Position numbers and translations under genes: made by a program
Part shown: piece by piece, positions 24,725-34,029 of the stretch
Position numbering within the stretch: position 1 is the first letter of the stretch
Layout of the letters: each line of letters starts with the position of its first letter
Assembly: GCA_964392325.1 (NCBI GenBank)
Contig: CAYMPJ010000006.1
Coordinates: forward strand, 1-64,000
DNA length: 64,000 nt
Origin: CALLPQ01 sp964392325
GTDB lineage: Bacteria; Pseudomonadota; Alphaproteobacteria; Caulobacterales; Parvularculaceae
Direction of reading: 5' to 3'
Notes under the pieces: generated by a model
Database searches by the model: none
What the model saw: the letters and a program-made list of their open reading frames with translations, nothing else
Told to the model about the DNA's origin: nothing

Positions 24725-26134
24725 TTAGCCCATAGATTTAACAACTTCTTCGCACATTTTCTTGGCGTCACCAAAAAGCATCATCGTATTATCTTTGAAA
24801 AACAGTTCATTTTGTACGCCAGCATAACCCGACGCCATAGAGCGTTTGACAAACAAAACCGTACCCGCATTTTCTACATCAAGAATTGGCATTCCGTAAA
24901 TTGCTGATGTCTTATCGGTTTTCGCAGCCGGATTAGTCACGTCATTTGCACCAATGACAAATGCCACATCCGCAGTGCGGAACTCGGAGTTGATATCTTC
25001 AAGCTCAAATACTTCATCATAGGGAACATTGGCCTCGGCAAGCAGTACATTCATATGGCCCGGCATACGCCCCGCAACCGGATGGATTGCATACTTCACC
25101 TCCACACCAGCTTCTTTAAGGGTATCGGCCATTTCCCGTAATGCATGTTGTGCTTGCGCCACTGCCATACCATAGCCCGGCACGATAATGACCTTGCCCG
25201 CATTTTTCATAATAAAGGCAGCATCTTCAGCAGAGCCCTGTTTAACGGGGCGATCATCTTCGCCCCCGCCAGCACCGCCAGCCGCATCATCATCTGCCCC
25301 AAAACCACCCAGGATAACAGACAGGAAGTTGCGGTTCATGCCCTTACACATAATGTAGGAAAGGATCGCCCCCGAAGAACCAACAAGCGCGCCAGTAATA
25401 ATCAGCGCCATATTTTCCAAAGTGAAACCAATTCCAGCTGCCGCCCAGCCGGAATAAGAGTTTAGCATCGAGACAACCACCGGCATGTCACCACCGCCAA
25501 TTGGAATAATCAATAAGAAACCCAAAGCGAAGGCGACTAAAGTCAGTAATAGAAAAATTGTCCAATGCTGCTCACCAGTAACAAGCAACCCGATCAGCAA
25601 AAATGTTATACCGCCAAGTGCCAGATTAATCACATGGCGCATTGGCAGCATGATCGGCTTGCCGCTCATTTTTCCCGATAGCTTTAACCCGGCAATCACT
25701 GATCCAGAGAATGTGATCGCACCAATGGCAACACCAAGAGACATCTCGACAACAGATTGCAAATGGATATGACCCGGCTCACCGATCCCGAAAGCACCCG
25801 GCGCCAAAAATGCAGCCCAAGCAATAAATACAGCCGATAGGCCGACAAGGGAGTGAAAACCGGCAACCAGCTGCGGCATCGCGGTCATAGCAATGCGCTT
25901 AGCAATTGTCGCCCCGGCAACACCACCAATCATGATCCCGGAGAGGATCATCAGCCAGCTACTGAAACTTTTATCCTGCAAAAGGAATAGACTGGTCACG
26001 ATGGCTATCGCCATCCCGATCATGCCATAGCGATTTCCCTGACGCGATGTTTCCGGAGAAGATAATCCGCGCAAGGAGAGAATGAATAATATACCTGAGA
26101 CGATATAGAGGAGAGCGGTTAAATTAACTGACAC
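24725..26134 (-). CDS. pntB: NAD(P) transhydrogenase subunit beta
   Basis: A 469-residue subunit with about nine TM helices (residues 5-265), a Gly/Asp-rich linker (about 280-300) and the NADP(H)-binding domain III (about 305-469). Diagnostic motifs are GYGMAVAQAQHALREMADTLKEAGVEVKYAIHPVAGRMPGHMNVLLAEANVPYDEV and GANDVTNPAAKTDKTSAIYGMPILDVENAGTVLFVKRSM. The proton channel passes through the membrane domain; hydride passes from NADH to NADP+ driven by proton-motive force. Start is a GTG at 26134 with GAGG upstream. 12 bp after pntAB. Confidence 0.97.
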   Translation of the reverse strand: MSVNLTALLYIVSGILFILSLRGLSSPETSRQGNRYGMIGMAIAIVTSLFLLQDKSFSSWLMILSGIMIGGVAGATIAKRIAMTAMPQLVAGFHSLVGLSAVFIAWAAFLAPGAFGIGEPGHIHLQSVVEMSLGVAIGAITFSGSVIAGLKLSGKMSGKPIMLPMRHVINLALGGITFLLIGLLVTGEQHWTIFLLLTLVAFALGFLLIIPIGGGDMPVVVSMLNSYSGWAAAGIGFTLENMALIITGALVGSSGAILSYIMCKGMNRNFLSVILGGFGADDDAAGGAGGGEDDRPVKQGSAEDAAFIMKNAGKVIIVPGYGMAVAQAQHALREMADTLKEAGVEVKYAIHPVAGRMPGHMNVLLAEANVPYDEVFELEDINSEFRTADVAFVIGANDVTNPAAKTDKTSAIYGMPILDVENAGTVLFVKRSMASGYAGVQNELFFKDNTMMLFGDAKKMCEEVVKSMG

Positions 26135-26146
26135 GATGATTTTCCT

Positions 26147-26647
26147 CTATTTATCTTTTTTCTTGTACATAGCGAGCATTCGTTCAGTGACTAAAAAGCC
26201 GCCAAATATATTTACACTCGCAAGGATAATAGCGAGAAAACCAAGGAGTTTAGAGATAAAGCCCCCTCCTGCACCCGCACTCGTAAGATCAGCACCGACC
26301 GCCAGCAAAGCACCAACAATAACCACCGATGAAATTGCATTTGTCACCGACATTAACGGGGTATGCAAAGCGGGGGTTACAGACCAAACCACGTAGTAGC
26401 CGACAAAAATTGCCAGAGCGAATATGGCGAACAAATAAATAAAATCAGATGGCCCGCCAAAATTTTCAGCAACATTGAAAAGAGTATCTGCTATCGAGCC
26501 AGCTTGATCGGCAGAGCTTTGTGCGACCGAAGCATTTTCCAGGGCATTGTTCGCCGCCGCCTGGGCTGCATCTGCTGCTTGCCTAGCCTGCTCTGCTGCA
26601 TCTTGTAACTGGTCTCGAGTGAGCTCATTGTCTTGTGTCATCAGCAT
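26147..26647 (-). CDS. pntAB: NAD(P) transhydrogenase subunit alpha part 2
   Basis: A 166-residue membrane subunit typical of the split alpha chain in alphaproteobacteria. A long alanine/glutamine-rich amphipathic N-terminal region (about residues 10-55) precedes three TM helices (about 70-90, 100-122 and 130-155), with VWSVTPALHTPLMSVTNAISSVVIVGALL as a diagnostic stretch. The N-terminal Ala-rich helix is longer than the usual one of about 30-40 residues in relatives. Works with PntAA and PntB in the proton-pumping transhydrogenase. Confidence 0.93.
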   Translation of the reverse strand: MLMTQDNELTRDQLQDAAEQARQAADAAQAAANNALENASVAQSSADQAGSIADTLFNVAENFGGPSDFIYLFAIFALAIFVGYYVVWSVTPALHTPLMSVTNAISSVVIVGALLAVGADLTSAGAGGGFISKLLGFLAIILASVNIFGGFLVTERMLAMYKKKDK

Positions 26648-26694
26648 TCTCGCTTGGTTTCGTCTTGACTATTTTCGATTTGAAATTCGTAGAA

Positions 26695-27915
26695 TTATTC
26701 TTCAGATGATGTTTCGTTTTCACTCTGGTCATCCGCATCACTATTGTTTGGCGTTTCCAGTTCTTCAGGAACAATTTTGGGTAATTCAGGAGCAAAATAC
26801 GGATGCACAATCGCACCGTTACGCGTAAGGTTTATGCCCTTTATGATTTCATCTTCTGGATCAAAGGTGATCTCACCGCTCTCCTTATCATGAAAAGCAG
26901 CGATAAAATTATAGAGGTTGCGCGCATATAAGCTAGAAGCATCAGCGGCTAGTCGGCCCGGCATATTATTATGGCCAAGTATGTTCACCCCATTTCGCTC
27001 AATAATATCTCCGGCAACACTCGCGGAAACATTACCGCCCTGCTCCACCGCAAGGTCAACGATTACGCTTCCCGGCTTCATCCCGTCGATCATATTATCA
27101 CTTACCAAAAGTGGCGCGGGACGACCCGGAATTAATGCGGTCGTGATCACGATATCCTGCTTGGCAATATGGTCGGTAACATATTCAGCCTGACGCTCTT
27201 TGAAATCGTCCGACATCTCCTTGGCATAACCGCCCTCGGTCTCTGCGTCTTTCATCGCCTCTTCATCGACAGTAACGAAGGTAGCCCCTAGGCTTTCCAC
27301 TTGTTCCTTTGCCGCGTAACGAACGTCAGTCGCGGAGACAATTGCACCCAAACGCCGCGCTGTAGCAATTGCCTGAAGCCCGGCAACGCCCGCGCCCATC
27401 ACAAAGACTTTTGCCGGAGCAACTGTGCCCGCCGCCGTCATCATCATTGGCATGGCCCTACCGTAATAAGCCGCCGCATCAATGACGGCCTTGTAACCTG
27501 ATAGATTTGACTGTGATGAGAGCACATCCATGGACTGCGCACGGGTAATACGTGGCATCAAATCCATTGCATAGCTATCAATGCCAGCGATAGCATATTG
27601 TTCCAACGCTTCGGTATCTGCGTGAGGCGCCAAGATTGAAATCAAACTCGCTCCATTTGCGATTTGGCCTATTTCGGTGCCACTTGGCCGCTGAACTTTC
27701 AATACCAAATCGGCAGACTCTAGGGCTTTGCTAGCGCTTTTGACGATTGTGGCACCGGCATTTTTATAATCTTCATCACGAATGGATGCATTCGTGCCAG
27801 CTCCCGAAACAACAACAAGTTCAGCTCCAAGACTAATATATTTCTGAACCGTCTCCGGTGTTGCCGCAACGCGGGTCTCATCGGCACGGCTCTCTTTCAA
27901 AATCGCTATTTTCAT
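26695..27915 (-). CDS. pntAA: NAD(P) transhydrogenase subunit alpha part 1
   Basis: A 406-residue soluble domain I, which binds NAD(H). The start MKIAILKESRADETRVAATPETVQKY is the family N-terminus, with GGAG before the ATG at 27915. FVMGAGVAGLQAIATARRLGAIVSATDVR is the Rossmann motif (about residues 163-191). Then ITTALIPGRPAPLLVSDNMIDGMKPGSVIVDLAVEQGGNVSAS is the conserved ring-closing block. The last 30 residues are an acidic tail (EELETPNNSDADDQSENETSSEE), which is unusual. Gap of 48 bp to pntAB. A 299-bp gap upstream presumably holds the promoter. Confidence 0.96.
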   Translation of the reverse strand: MKIAILKESRADETRVAATPETVQKYISLGAELVVVSGAGTNASIRDEDYKNAGATIVKSASKALESADLVLKVQRPSGTEIGQIANGASLISILAPHADTEALEQYAIAGIDSYAMDLMPRITRAQSMDVLSSQSNLSGYKAVIDAAAYYGRAMPMMMTAAGTVAPAKVFVMGAGVAGLQAIATARRLGAIVSATDVRYAAKEQVESLGATFVTVDEEAMKDAETEGGYAKEMSDDFKERQAEYVTDHIAKQDIVITTALIPGRPAPLLVSDNMIDGMKPGSVIVDLAVEQGGNVSASVAGDIIERNGVNILGHNNMPGRLAADASSLYARNLYNFIAAFHDKESGEITFDPEDEIIKGINLTRNGAIVHPYFAPELPKIVPEELETPNNSDADDQSENETSSEE

Positions 27916-28214
27916 GAAGGCTCCGAAACAAATTCTTAAAATACTAAAACTATAAAAACACACCAATAGAACAAATGCGCAAATCGACTACGGCGGATCG
28001 AGCACCGTGCATTAAACCGGGCAACACAATTTGGCATACCCTTATTGGCTTATGTCTAATTAAGCACAGAGATAAAATGCGCCCTTAAATCGCGGCGCAC
28101 ACTAAATCTTATCATTTTACGACTGCCTGTAAGCTGGATAGCTCACATTTACTGCGTGCAAATACCCGCACGCTAGAAATACTCAACCTAGAAACCTGAT
28201 AACAGCTATTCTTC

Positions 28215-28439
28215 CTAATGGGAGAAGAACATCTTCACAACAAAGTATGAAAAAACACCAGAGACAATACCTGCCAATATAGAGGTGATCCAACCATTGG
28301 CGAGTACAAAGCTGGAAAACATGACTGTCAGCCCAATAGCTAACGGCACGCCCACTTTTGTTGAAAAACCCATAACAGTCTTATAGGTGCTGATGTTCAT
28401 TTCATCATCACCACCGGAGCTTGGTATATTATCACTCAT
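28215..28439 (-). CDS. Small membrane protein, aa3-type oxidase subunit IV-like
   Basis: A 74-residue protein with a soluble N-terminus (about residues 1-28) and two TM helices (about 29-50 and 52-72): TKVGVPLAIGLTVMFSSFVLANGWITSILAGIVSGVFSYFVVKMFF. In many alphaproteobacteria a small gene annotated as aa3-type cytochrome c oxidase subunit IV sits just upstream of pntAA; location, size and TM layout fit, but motif identity is weak. Preceded by a perfect 14-bp-armed palindrome. Confidence 0.6.
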   Translation of the reverse strand: MSDNIPSSGGDDEMNISTYKTVMGFSTKVGVPLAIGLTVMFSSFVLANGWITSILAGIVSGVFSYFVVKMFFSH

Positions 28440-28472
28440 TGCGTAAGACCCTGAAGTAATTTTCCATTCTAA

Positions 28473-28504
28473 TATCGATATTCTAACATCTTAGAATATC
28501 GATA
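28473..28504. promoter_or_regulatory. Perfect 14-bp-armed palindrome upstream of small membrane gene
   Basis: TATCGATATTCTAA (28473-28486) and TTAGAATATCGATA (28491-28504) are perfect inverted repeats with a CATC loop; each arm contains the self-palindrome TATCGATA. Further TTAGAAT-like half-units lie at 28467-28473. It is 34 bp before the small membrane gene's start and 62 bp after the alpha/beta hydrolase stop. No T run follows, so an operator or cruciform is more likely than a terminator. Confidence 0.5.
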
Positions 28505-28566
28505 CACTATTCATATATTATTTGACGGATTTTTAGCCGTCCTGCAAGCACAATTAAAACAAAGTT

Positions 28567-29703
28567 TTAAAATCCGACCCGAACCGGCCAGCTGGTGAGC
28601 AATGCCCGCAGGGCGGCGACAAATGCCAAAGGTTGGTCCATCATCAAATGATGGTGGCCTTCGGGTATCATCATTATCGGTGATCGCCCCTTAGCTTGGC
28701 GTTTGGTATGGATAAATCCGTCACCCGACACGAAGGCCGATTTCTCTCCATATATAAAAGCGAGCGGACAGCGCGCCGCGAGAAATAAATCCCGGTCAAA
28801 GTGAATATCAAAATTTTGGCCATGGGAGGGATCGAACTTCCAGGTCCATCCCGTTTTGCCAGAAACCGGATCAATGGCGCGTTTCAGCCCATTTCTCGCA
28901 ATATAATCAAGCAAATAATATTCTTCACCCGGTTGGCTCGGTAATAGCCGAAAGCGCGAAATTGGCTCTTCCTTCGTCGCATAGACCTTATTTGATACTG
29001 GTTTTTGCTTGACATCGCGCCCCATTTTGAAGCTGTAGCCCTCGTCCGGATCGGGTACACCAAAAGGCGAATCAATAACGATTGCACCGCCAAGTTTTTC
29101 CCCGGCCGTCTCCACTGCGCCCAATGTCGCCCAGCCACCAAAACTATGGCCGACGATTAAGGGCCGGGATACGTCACTCAAGCCAGCGGCCTCGCATATG
29201 GCAAATATTTCCATCGCATGGCATTTAAGGGAATAGCGCTCACGCCATCCTGAATCCCCAAGGCCTGACAGATCAATGGTCGCCACGCGAAACTGATCAC
29301 TAGCCAACATTGGTGCAAACGGATCCCACCAGCGGCGATGGGCTCGCCCACCATGAATAAGTAACACCCCCGGAAGGCCGCGCTTGCCCCAAACCGAGTA
29401 ACAGATTTTGGTGCCCTCAACCTTAACACTGCCAGTTTCTGGTTTCTTGGCCAACGCATTAGTAAACCATTCCGGTGCAGGCGGCTTCTTGCCGTTGAGG
29501 TGCTCGAGTGGACGAATAAATTCGTTTGGAATATTTTTTTTTGCTGATGCCTTTTTAGAGGCGGCTTTCTTCGGGCTTACCTTCTTGGCTTTAGGTTTAG
29601 CATGCTTTGATTTTAATTTTCCGGTTGCCGTTTTTTTACCGGGTTTTTTAACCGCCGATTTTTTTTTGGCAGTCTTTTTTTTGCGAACCTGTTTTTCTAC
29701 CAT
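28567..29703 (-). CDS. Alpha/beta hydrolase with lysine-rich N-terminal tail
   Basis: A 378-residue protein. Residues about 1-58 are almost only Lys, Ala, Pro, Ser and Val (KKKTAKKKSAVKKPGKKTA and more), like histone H1/HU tails. The hydrolase domain follows: GVLLIHGGRAHRRWWDPFAPML with the oxyanion HGG, VATIDLSGLGDSG, the nucleophile elbow VGHSFGGWATLGAVE (Ser), an acidic residue in FIYGEKSAF and a His in IPEGHHHLMMDQP. Substrate unknown. The tail may target nucleic acid, polyphosphate or membranes. Clear ATG at 29703. Confidence 0.87.
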   Translation of the reverse strand: MVEKQVRKKKTAKKKSAVKKPGKKTATGKLKSKHAKPKAKKVSPKKAASKKASAKKNIPNEFIRPLEHLNGKKPPAPEWFTNALAKKPETGSVKVEGTKICYSVWGKRGLPGVLLIHGGRAHRRWWDPFAPMLASDQFRVATIDLSGLGDSGWRERYSLKCHAMEIFAICEAAGLSDVSRPLIVGHSFGGWATLGAVETAGEKLGGAIVIDSPFGVPDPDEGYSFKMGRDVKQKPVSNKVYATKEEPISRFRLLPSQPGEEYYLLDYIARNGLKRAIDPVSGKTGWTWKFDPSHGQNFDIHFDRDLFLAARCPLAFIYGEKSAFVSGDGFIHTKRQAKGRSPIMMIPEGHHHLMMDQPLAFVAALRALLTSWPVRVGF

Positions 29704-29886
29704 ATTTAAAAATCCGGAAATTAGAGATATCTAATCTCTGCATTTAGCGCGAACATCACGCTACGTCTATATGTTAGCACAGTTAACAATCTAAATTACA
29801 GGGTAGGACTGGTTGACAGGCAAACCGTTCCATCTTGCGAGAAAGCCGACAAGGAATACCCCCATATCCAGATTGAATGCGCTGGC

Positions 29887-29927
29887 AATAAAATCAGCCG
29901 GATCAAACGCATGTCTGACCCGGCTGA
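29887..29927 (-). terminator. Terminator of the TonB receptor gene
   Basis: On the minus strand arms TCAGCCGGGTCA and TGATCCGGCTGA (12 bp, one G-U) with a 10-base loop are followed by TTTTATTG. It starts about 26 bp after the receptor's stop codon. The G-U pair favours the minus-strand RNA. Confidence 0.7.
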
Positions 29928-29952
29928 CCTTGTCGAATCTTTAGCCCCCCTA

Positions 29953-32142
29953 CTAGAAGCGACCACTTATTGTAAATTTGGCATTGATCGGCGCGCCAAC
30001 AGTAATATTATTGTTGGTGTGGGCATTGGGAAAATATTCCGTATCCGTTAGATTCTCAAGATTGACTTGAAGGCGAACATCGTCGGTCAAATCATAATAT
30101 GCCGCCGCATCAATACGCACGAATGAAGGCAGTGTGACGGAGTTATCATTACCTGCAAAACTTTCATCTTGATAGGTAAGCCCCGCGCCAAGGCCAAAAC
30201 GTGGCAAGATTTGATAATTACCCCAAACATTAACCGTATGGGAGGGAAGTTCACGAAGCCGCAATCCATTGTCAACGGACTGACCATCAATCTGGTCAAC
30301 CTGATTGCCCTCAAGATAGCTATAGCCTAACGAGAAATCGAACTTATCGGTTAGCTGACCTTGCAATTGCGCTTCAATACCGCGCACTTCCGAGTCAATA
30401 ATGACCAGCGTACCAATCTCAACATCGGATTCTTGCGGTGAACTTTGCTCGTTTTCAAATGCCGCCAGGGAAAGGCTTAACCCGTTATCAAAATCCCATT
30501 TCAACCCGACTTCAAGATTTTGAAATGTGTTAGGGTCCAATGTTTCGTCATCAGGCGTTGCCGGATCATCGGGCAAATCAGCAAATTGCTCGCCTGAACG
30601 GGGCAAAAAGGTTTCACTGAAACTACCATAAATGGAGATATTTTCTTGTGGTTTGAAGATCACGCCAAGGCGGGGAGAAAATTCCTGATCTGTACGCTGG
30701 GTAATATCGCGTTGGCCCGTCTCGAGAAAGACCTCAATATCATCAACCTCGATATCAAAACTATCAAACCGGCCGCCTAAAACAATATCAAGCCAAGGTG
30801 CGATCGCGATTTGATCTTGAAAATAAACGGAGAAAACCGTCACATCCGCTTCGGTATCATCATTGAGATCAACTGCAAAACTATTGGTTGTAATTTCGCC
30901 GCTCGAATTTATCCCGACACCGTTAAGCAGGTTAATAGGCTGGGATGCATCAAAAAATTCCACATCATCCTGGGTTTGATCGAAAAATGTATTGAACCGG
31001 TCATTATCATTATTGGTGTCAATAAACTCCCCGCCAAACAAAATCGTATGGCCAAATGATAGCGCCTCAAATTCACCAATCAAATCAGCAGACAAAATTA
31101 GATTTTGGCGTTGCGTTGTATCGACATAGCCATCAATGCCGACTACATTGGTTTCTTCGTTAAAACTTACGGGGAAGAAATTGAGATAAAGCTTATCAAA
31201 ATCGCCATAGGAACCGGAAAGATTGACTTTGAAATAATCGTTAAATGTATGGGAGAGTTTTGCACGCACAGTGTGGGCAACCAGTGTTGTTGTCGCCAAT
31301 TCTGAATCACTAAATGTAATATCTGCAAGCTCTTCAGCCGGGCGCCCATCGGAACCGGCAGGAATGCCGCGATCAACGAAACGCTCATTGTCTACATATT
31401 CATAGGACAGATCAAATACTGTGTCCGGCGTGACCTCGACTCTCAATGTTGGGTTAATACCAAAACGGTCCCCATCAAAGAAATCACGATGATTATTGAG
31501 GCTTTCATAATACCCGTTTACGCGAAACGCCGCCTTGTCATTGACGGCAAAATTTTTATCTAGCTGAATATCAAAAGCGCCAAAAGTGTCGACACTGGAT
31601 TTAAACCCGGTGAAATTTTCTCCGATCACGCCTTTTTTGGTGACGCGATTTAAGACACCCCCAGTGCCCCCACGACCAAAGAGAAGCGCATTGGGACCGC
31701 GCAGAATTTCAATCTGATTCAAATTATAAAGCGAGCGATAATATTGAACATCATCGCGCACACCATCAATATAGAAATCAGCCGTAGAGCGCACACCCCG
31801 GAACACAATTGCGTCCCTATGGCCCTCTCCCTGGCTCTGATTGATGCCCGGTGTGTAAAGAACCAGATCACCAATAGAGTCAAAGCCCTGCTCAATGATT
31901 TGATCCGCGGTGAAAATCGACAGCGATTGGGGAACATCAATAATCGGCGTTGGCGTTTTGACAGAATTTGATTGAGAGGAATCCAGATACCTCCCAACAA
32001 CAAGAACCTCGTCATCGATTTCAGTGTCCGCACTTTGATCCGATTGCGCTATTGCCGGTAAAATAAGGGATGTTGATAAACTTAACGATGCTAAAAACTG
32101 GAAGCTGACACTTCCTTTAAGGTACGATTTCATGAGGCTCAT
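29953..32142 (-). CDS. TonB-dependent siderophore receptor
   Basis: A 729-residue outer-membrane receptor with a signal peptide (about residues 1-32, cleavage near AIA-QSD). The plug domain (about 50-165) begins TPTPIIDVPQSLSIFTADQIIEQGFDSIGDLVLYTPGI and contains QIEILRGPNALLFGRGGTGGVLN. The 22-strand barrel fills the rest, ending in the aromatic C-terminus AKFTISGRF. This matches the TonB-siderophore family (FhuA/FoxA-like), so ferric siderophore import is likely. A Fur-like box at 32153 supports iron regulation. A terminator closes it, so it is probably monocistronic. Confidence 0.95.
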   Translation of the reverse strand: MSLMKSYLKGSVSFQFLASLSLSTSLILPAIAQSDQSADTEIDDEVLVVGRYLDSSQSNSVKTPTPIIDVPQSLSIFTADQIIEQGFDSIGDLVLYTPGINQSQGEGHRDAIVFRGVRSTADFYIDGVRDDVQYYRSLYNLNQIEILRGPNALLFGRGGTGGVLNRVTKKGVIGENFTGFKSSVDTFGAFDIQLDKNFAVNDKAAFRVNGYYESLNNHRDFFDGDRFGINPTLRVEVTPDTVFDLSYEYVDNERFVDRGIPAGSDGRPAEELADITFSDSELATTTLVAHTVRAKLSHTFNDYFKVNLSGSYGDFDKLYLNFFPVSFNEETNVVGIDGYVDTTQRQNLILSADLIGEFEALSFGHTILFGGEFIDTNNDNDRFNTFFDQTQDDVEFFDASQPINLLNGVGINSSGEITTNSFAVDLNDDTEADVTVFSVYFQDQIAIAPWLDIVLGGRFDSFDIEVDDIEVFLETGQRDITQRTDQEFSPRLGVIFKPQENISIYGSFSETFLPRSGEQFADLPDDPATPDDETLDPNTFQNLEVGLKWDFDNGLSLSLAAFENEQSSPQESDVEIGTLVIIDSEVRGIEAQLQGQLTDKFDFSLGYSYLEGNQVDQIDGQSVDNGLRLRELPSHTVNVWGNYQILPRFGLGAGLTYQDESFAGNDNSVTLPSFVRIDAAAYYDLTDDVRLQVNLENLTDTEYFPNAHTNNNITVGAPINAKFTISGRF

Positions 32143-32152
32143 TTTCTGTAAC

Positions 32153-32171
32153 TAATAATCATTCTCAATTA
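32153..32171 (-). promoter_or_regulatory. Fur-like box upstream of TonB receptor
   Basis: On the coding strand TAATTGAGAATGATTATTA resembles the Fur consensus (TGAGAATNATTATCA type). It lies 11-29 bases before the receptor's ATG. A related GCAAATGATTTTAAG occurs at 32210-32224. Binding by Fur is inferred from match and from the gene's role. Confidence 0.65.
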
Positions 32172-32437
32172 AGCTCTGATAATATATTAAATTACCAATT
32201 GCAAATGATTTTAAGAATTAATCGCAAAAAACTCAAAATCTTCATACATCAAACAGAACGCTTCAATAAAATGGAAGATTTGTGAGGTGCCGGCACGAGC
32301 CGCACAACCATGATTTAGCCCATATAGACAGGCTCACTCATCAATCAGAACACCATCAGGCAAGAAAGGAAAAACAATGAAACCAGAAGAAACTCAAAAA
32401 GATCGATAAATTTCAAAACGACCTAATTACAGGCTCA

Positions 32438-34006
32438 TTAAAATTTCCCGTAGCGGGTCGCCATGATTGTTGTTACTGGCAAGATCATAATGAAAATTAT
32501 CCCGGACATAATCAGAAACTGAAATCCAGCCAACGTACCGTTTGGCCATACACCGCACAGGGTCGAAGCAATGAGCGTTAACATCACGCTCCCACTCAAT
32601 AACATGAACGGGCCAGTTGCCTCGCGCAAAAACATTGCAATCACTTGTTTTGAAAACTTGTGGCGATGGCTAATAACCCTAAAGCGCTCGGCCGCATCCA
32701 GTAAAACAATAATTGCAAGGCCAGTAGCGACTTGTTGTTCCCATAGGGGGAGCTGTAGAGCAGGCCCGAATGAGAAAATAAGACCGGTCGCCAGCAATCT
32801 CGACATCACCAGTAACACTCCGATCATTACGAACACACGCAGCGACAAACTCCCTATACCGCCAATGATAATGGCTACAAATATCAATAAGGTCTCTTGG
32901 AATTGTGGATGTCCCGGGATTGATAATTTAATTAAAATACAAAGCACTGCCAAAATAAACATAAATGCGTATGCAGACGGAACTGGGAAAAGCTTTCGCA
33001 ACACTACCCAAAAAGGGCGGTATCCCGGGGGAAAGCCTCGCATACTCGCAGCAGAGCTTTGCTCTGCATTATGGGTTATAGTTTCCTCATCGGCCTTGGC
33101 GTCACGCTCATATTTCAACAATAAAAACCCTGGTATTGCTGCAATTATGCTAATGCCTGCGAGGGCTGCTATGGTAATTCCTACAAAAAAAACAGGCAAA
33201 GCAAATTCAAACTGGCCGTTTAAGCCTCGCGGGGCGATGGACGATTCCAGTTCCACAATCTCGGTTATCACCGGGTTGGAAACGCTTAATCCTGCAACGA
33301 CTCCTATGATTAATATAGACAGAAAAGTCGGTAAAAATATCTGTTTTACACTTGCAGAAATCCGGTCTCGATTAGACCAAGGGTTTATCAGGTTTTGATT
33401 GAAAGCCACATTCAGCTTTATAAGCGTTATCAGCCCCAGGCAAAGAGCCGCCAACAATAAAGGAATATATTGCGGCGCTAAATCACGACCCGAAAAATTA
33501 CTATATTGCTCAAAATTGATGAACCCATACCCGGCATAAATTACGCCATAAATAATTGGAATAGCCAGTAAAAGTGTTGCGTGAAATTGTCTACTCCAAT
33601 AGCTCCCCCACCAAATCAGGAAAAAGGCGATAGGATAGGCAAAAAAATTCTCTATACTGATAGAATAATTTAATCCGGATTGGCCAATCTGCCCACCATT
33701 TGACAAAAAAAGAAGTATGACGCTCCCCGCGCCAACCATTCCAATAATGCGGGATCTACCTTTATTTTCTTGAATTAATTTCAAAAAAACGGGGATCATG
33801 ATGATCGATGCGATCACAACGCCAAAGCGAAAAAATTGAGAAAGAGAAGGAAGTGTACTAGTTATTGAATAATCGCCATTACTCTTTAGACCGGTCGCAC
33901 CAACCATCAACAAAGCCATAAGCACCAGCACGATATTAATGATCGGCCGGTCGGTAATAAAGCGGATGAGGCCAGGATAGCTATGCGGGTTCAATTGATC
34001 ATCCAA
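32438..34006 (-). CDS. Large polytopic membrane protein, unrecognised
   Basis: A 522-residue protein with about 13-14 TM helices. The N-terminus RFITDRPIINIVLVLMALLMVGATGL resembles the start of RND/MMPL transporters, and the C-terminal EATGPFMLLSGSVMLTLIASTLCGVW...MSGIIFIMILPVTTIMATRYGKF resembles an RND TM block, but no large periplasmic loop exists, so it is not a standard RND pump. A short cytoplasmic loop (about residues 285-320) is charged. No motif identifies function. Start is a TTG at 34006 (GGA upstream). 23 bp after the DUF3126 gene, so they may be co-transcribed. The 295-bp gap after its stop (32143-32437) holds the Fur-like box and nothing else recognised. Confidence 0.75.
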   Translation of the reverse strand: MDDQLNPHSYPGLIRFITDRPIINIVLVLMALLMVGATGLKSNGDYSITSTLPSLSQFFRFGVVIASIIMIPVFLKLIQENKGRSRIIGMVGAGSVILLFLSNGGQIGQSGLNYSISIENFFAYPIAFFLIWWGSYWSRQFHATLLLAIPIIYGVIYAGYGFINFEQYSNFSGRDLAPQYIPLLLAALCLGLITLIKLNVAFNQNLINPWSNRDRISASVKQIFLPTFLSILIIGVVAGLSVSNPVITEIVELESSIAPRGLNGQFEFALPVFFVGITIAALAGISIIAAIPGFLLLKYERDAKADEETITHNAEQSSAASMRGFPPGYRPFWVVLRKLFPVPSAYAFMFILAVLCILIKLSIPGHPQFQETLLIFVAIIIGGIGSLSLRVFVMIGVLLVMSRLLATGLIFSFGPALQLPLWEQQVATGLAIIVLLDAAERFRVISHRHKFSKQVIAMFLREATGPFMLLSGSVMLTLIASTLCGVWPNGTLAGFQFLIMSGIIFIMILPVTTIMATRYGKF

Positions 34007-34029
34007 AATTATCCGATGACTTAGTTCAT

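Noticed and set aside
29910..30051. 46-residue + ORF starting MSDPADLVES
   Set aside because: It begins within the TonB receptor terminator hairpin and overlaps the receptor gene antisense.
32377..32409. Ten-codon ORF MKPEETQKDR with a good AAGGAA ribosome site
   Set aside because: Too short to support as a gene; no second frame or conserved context. Could be a remnant.
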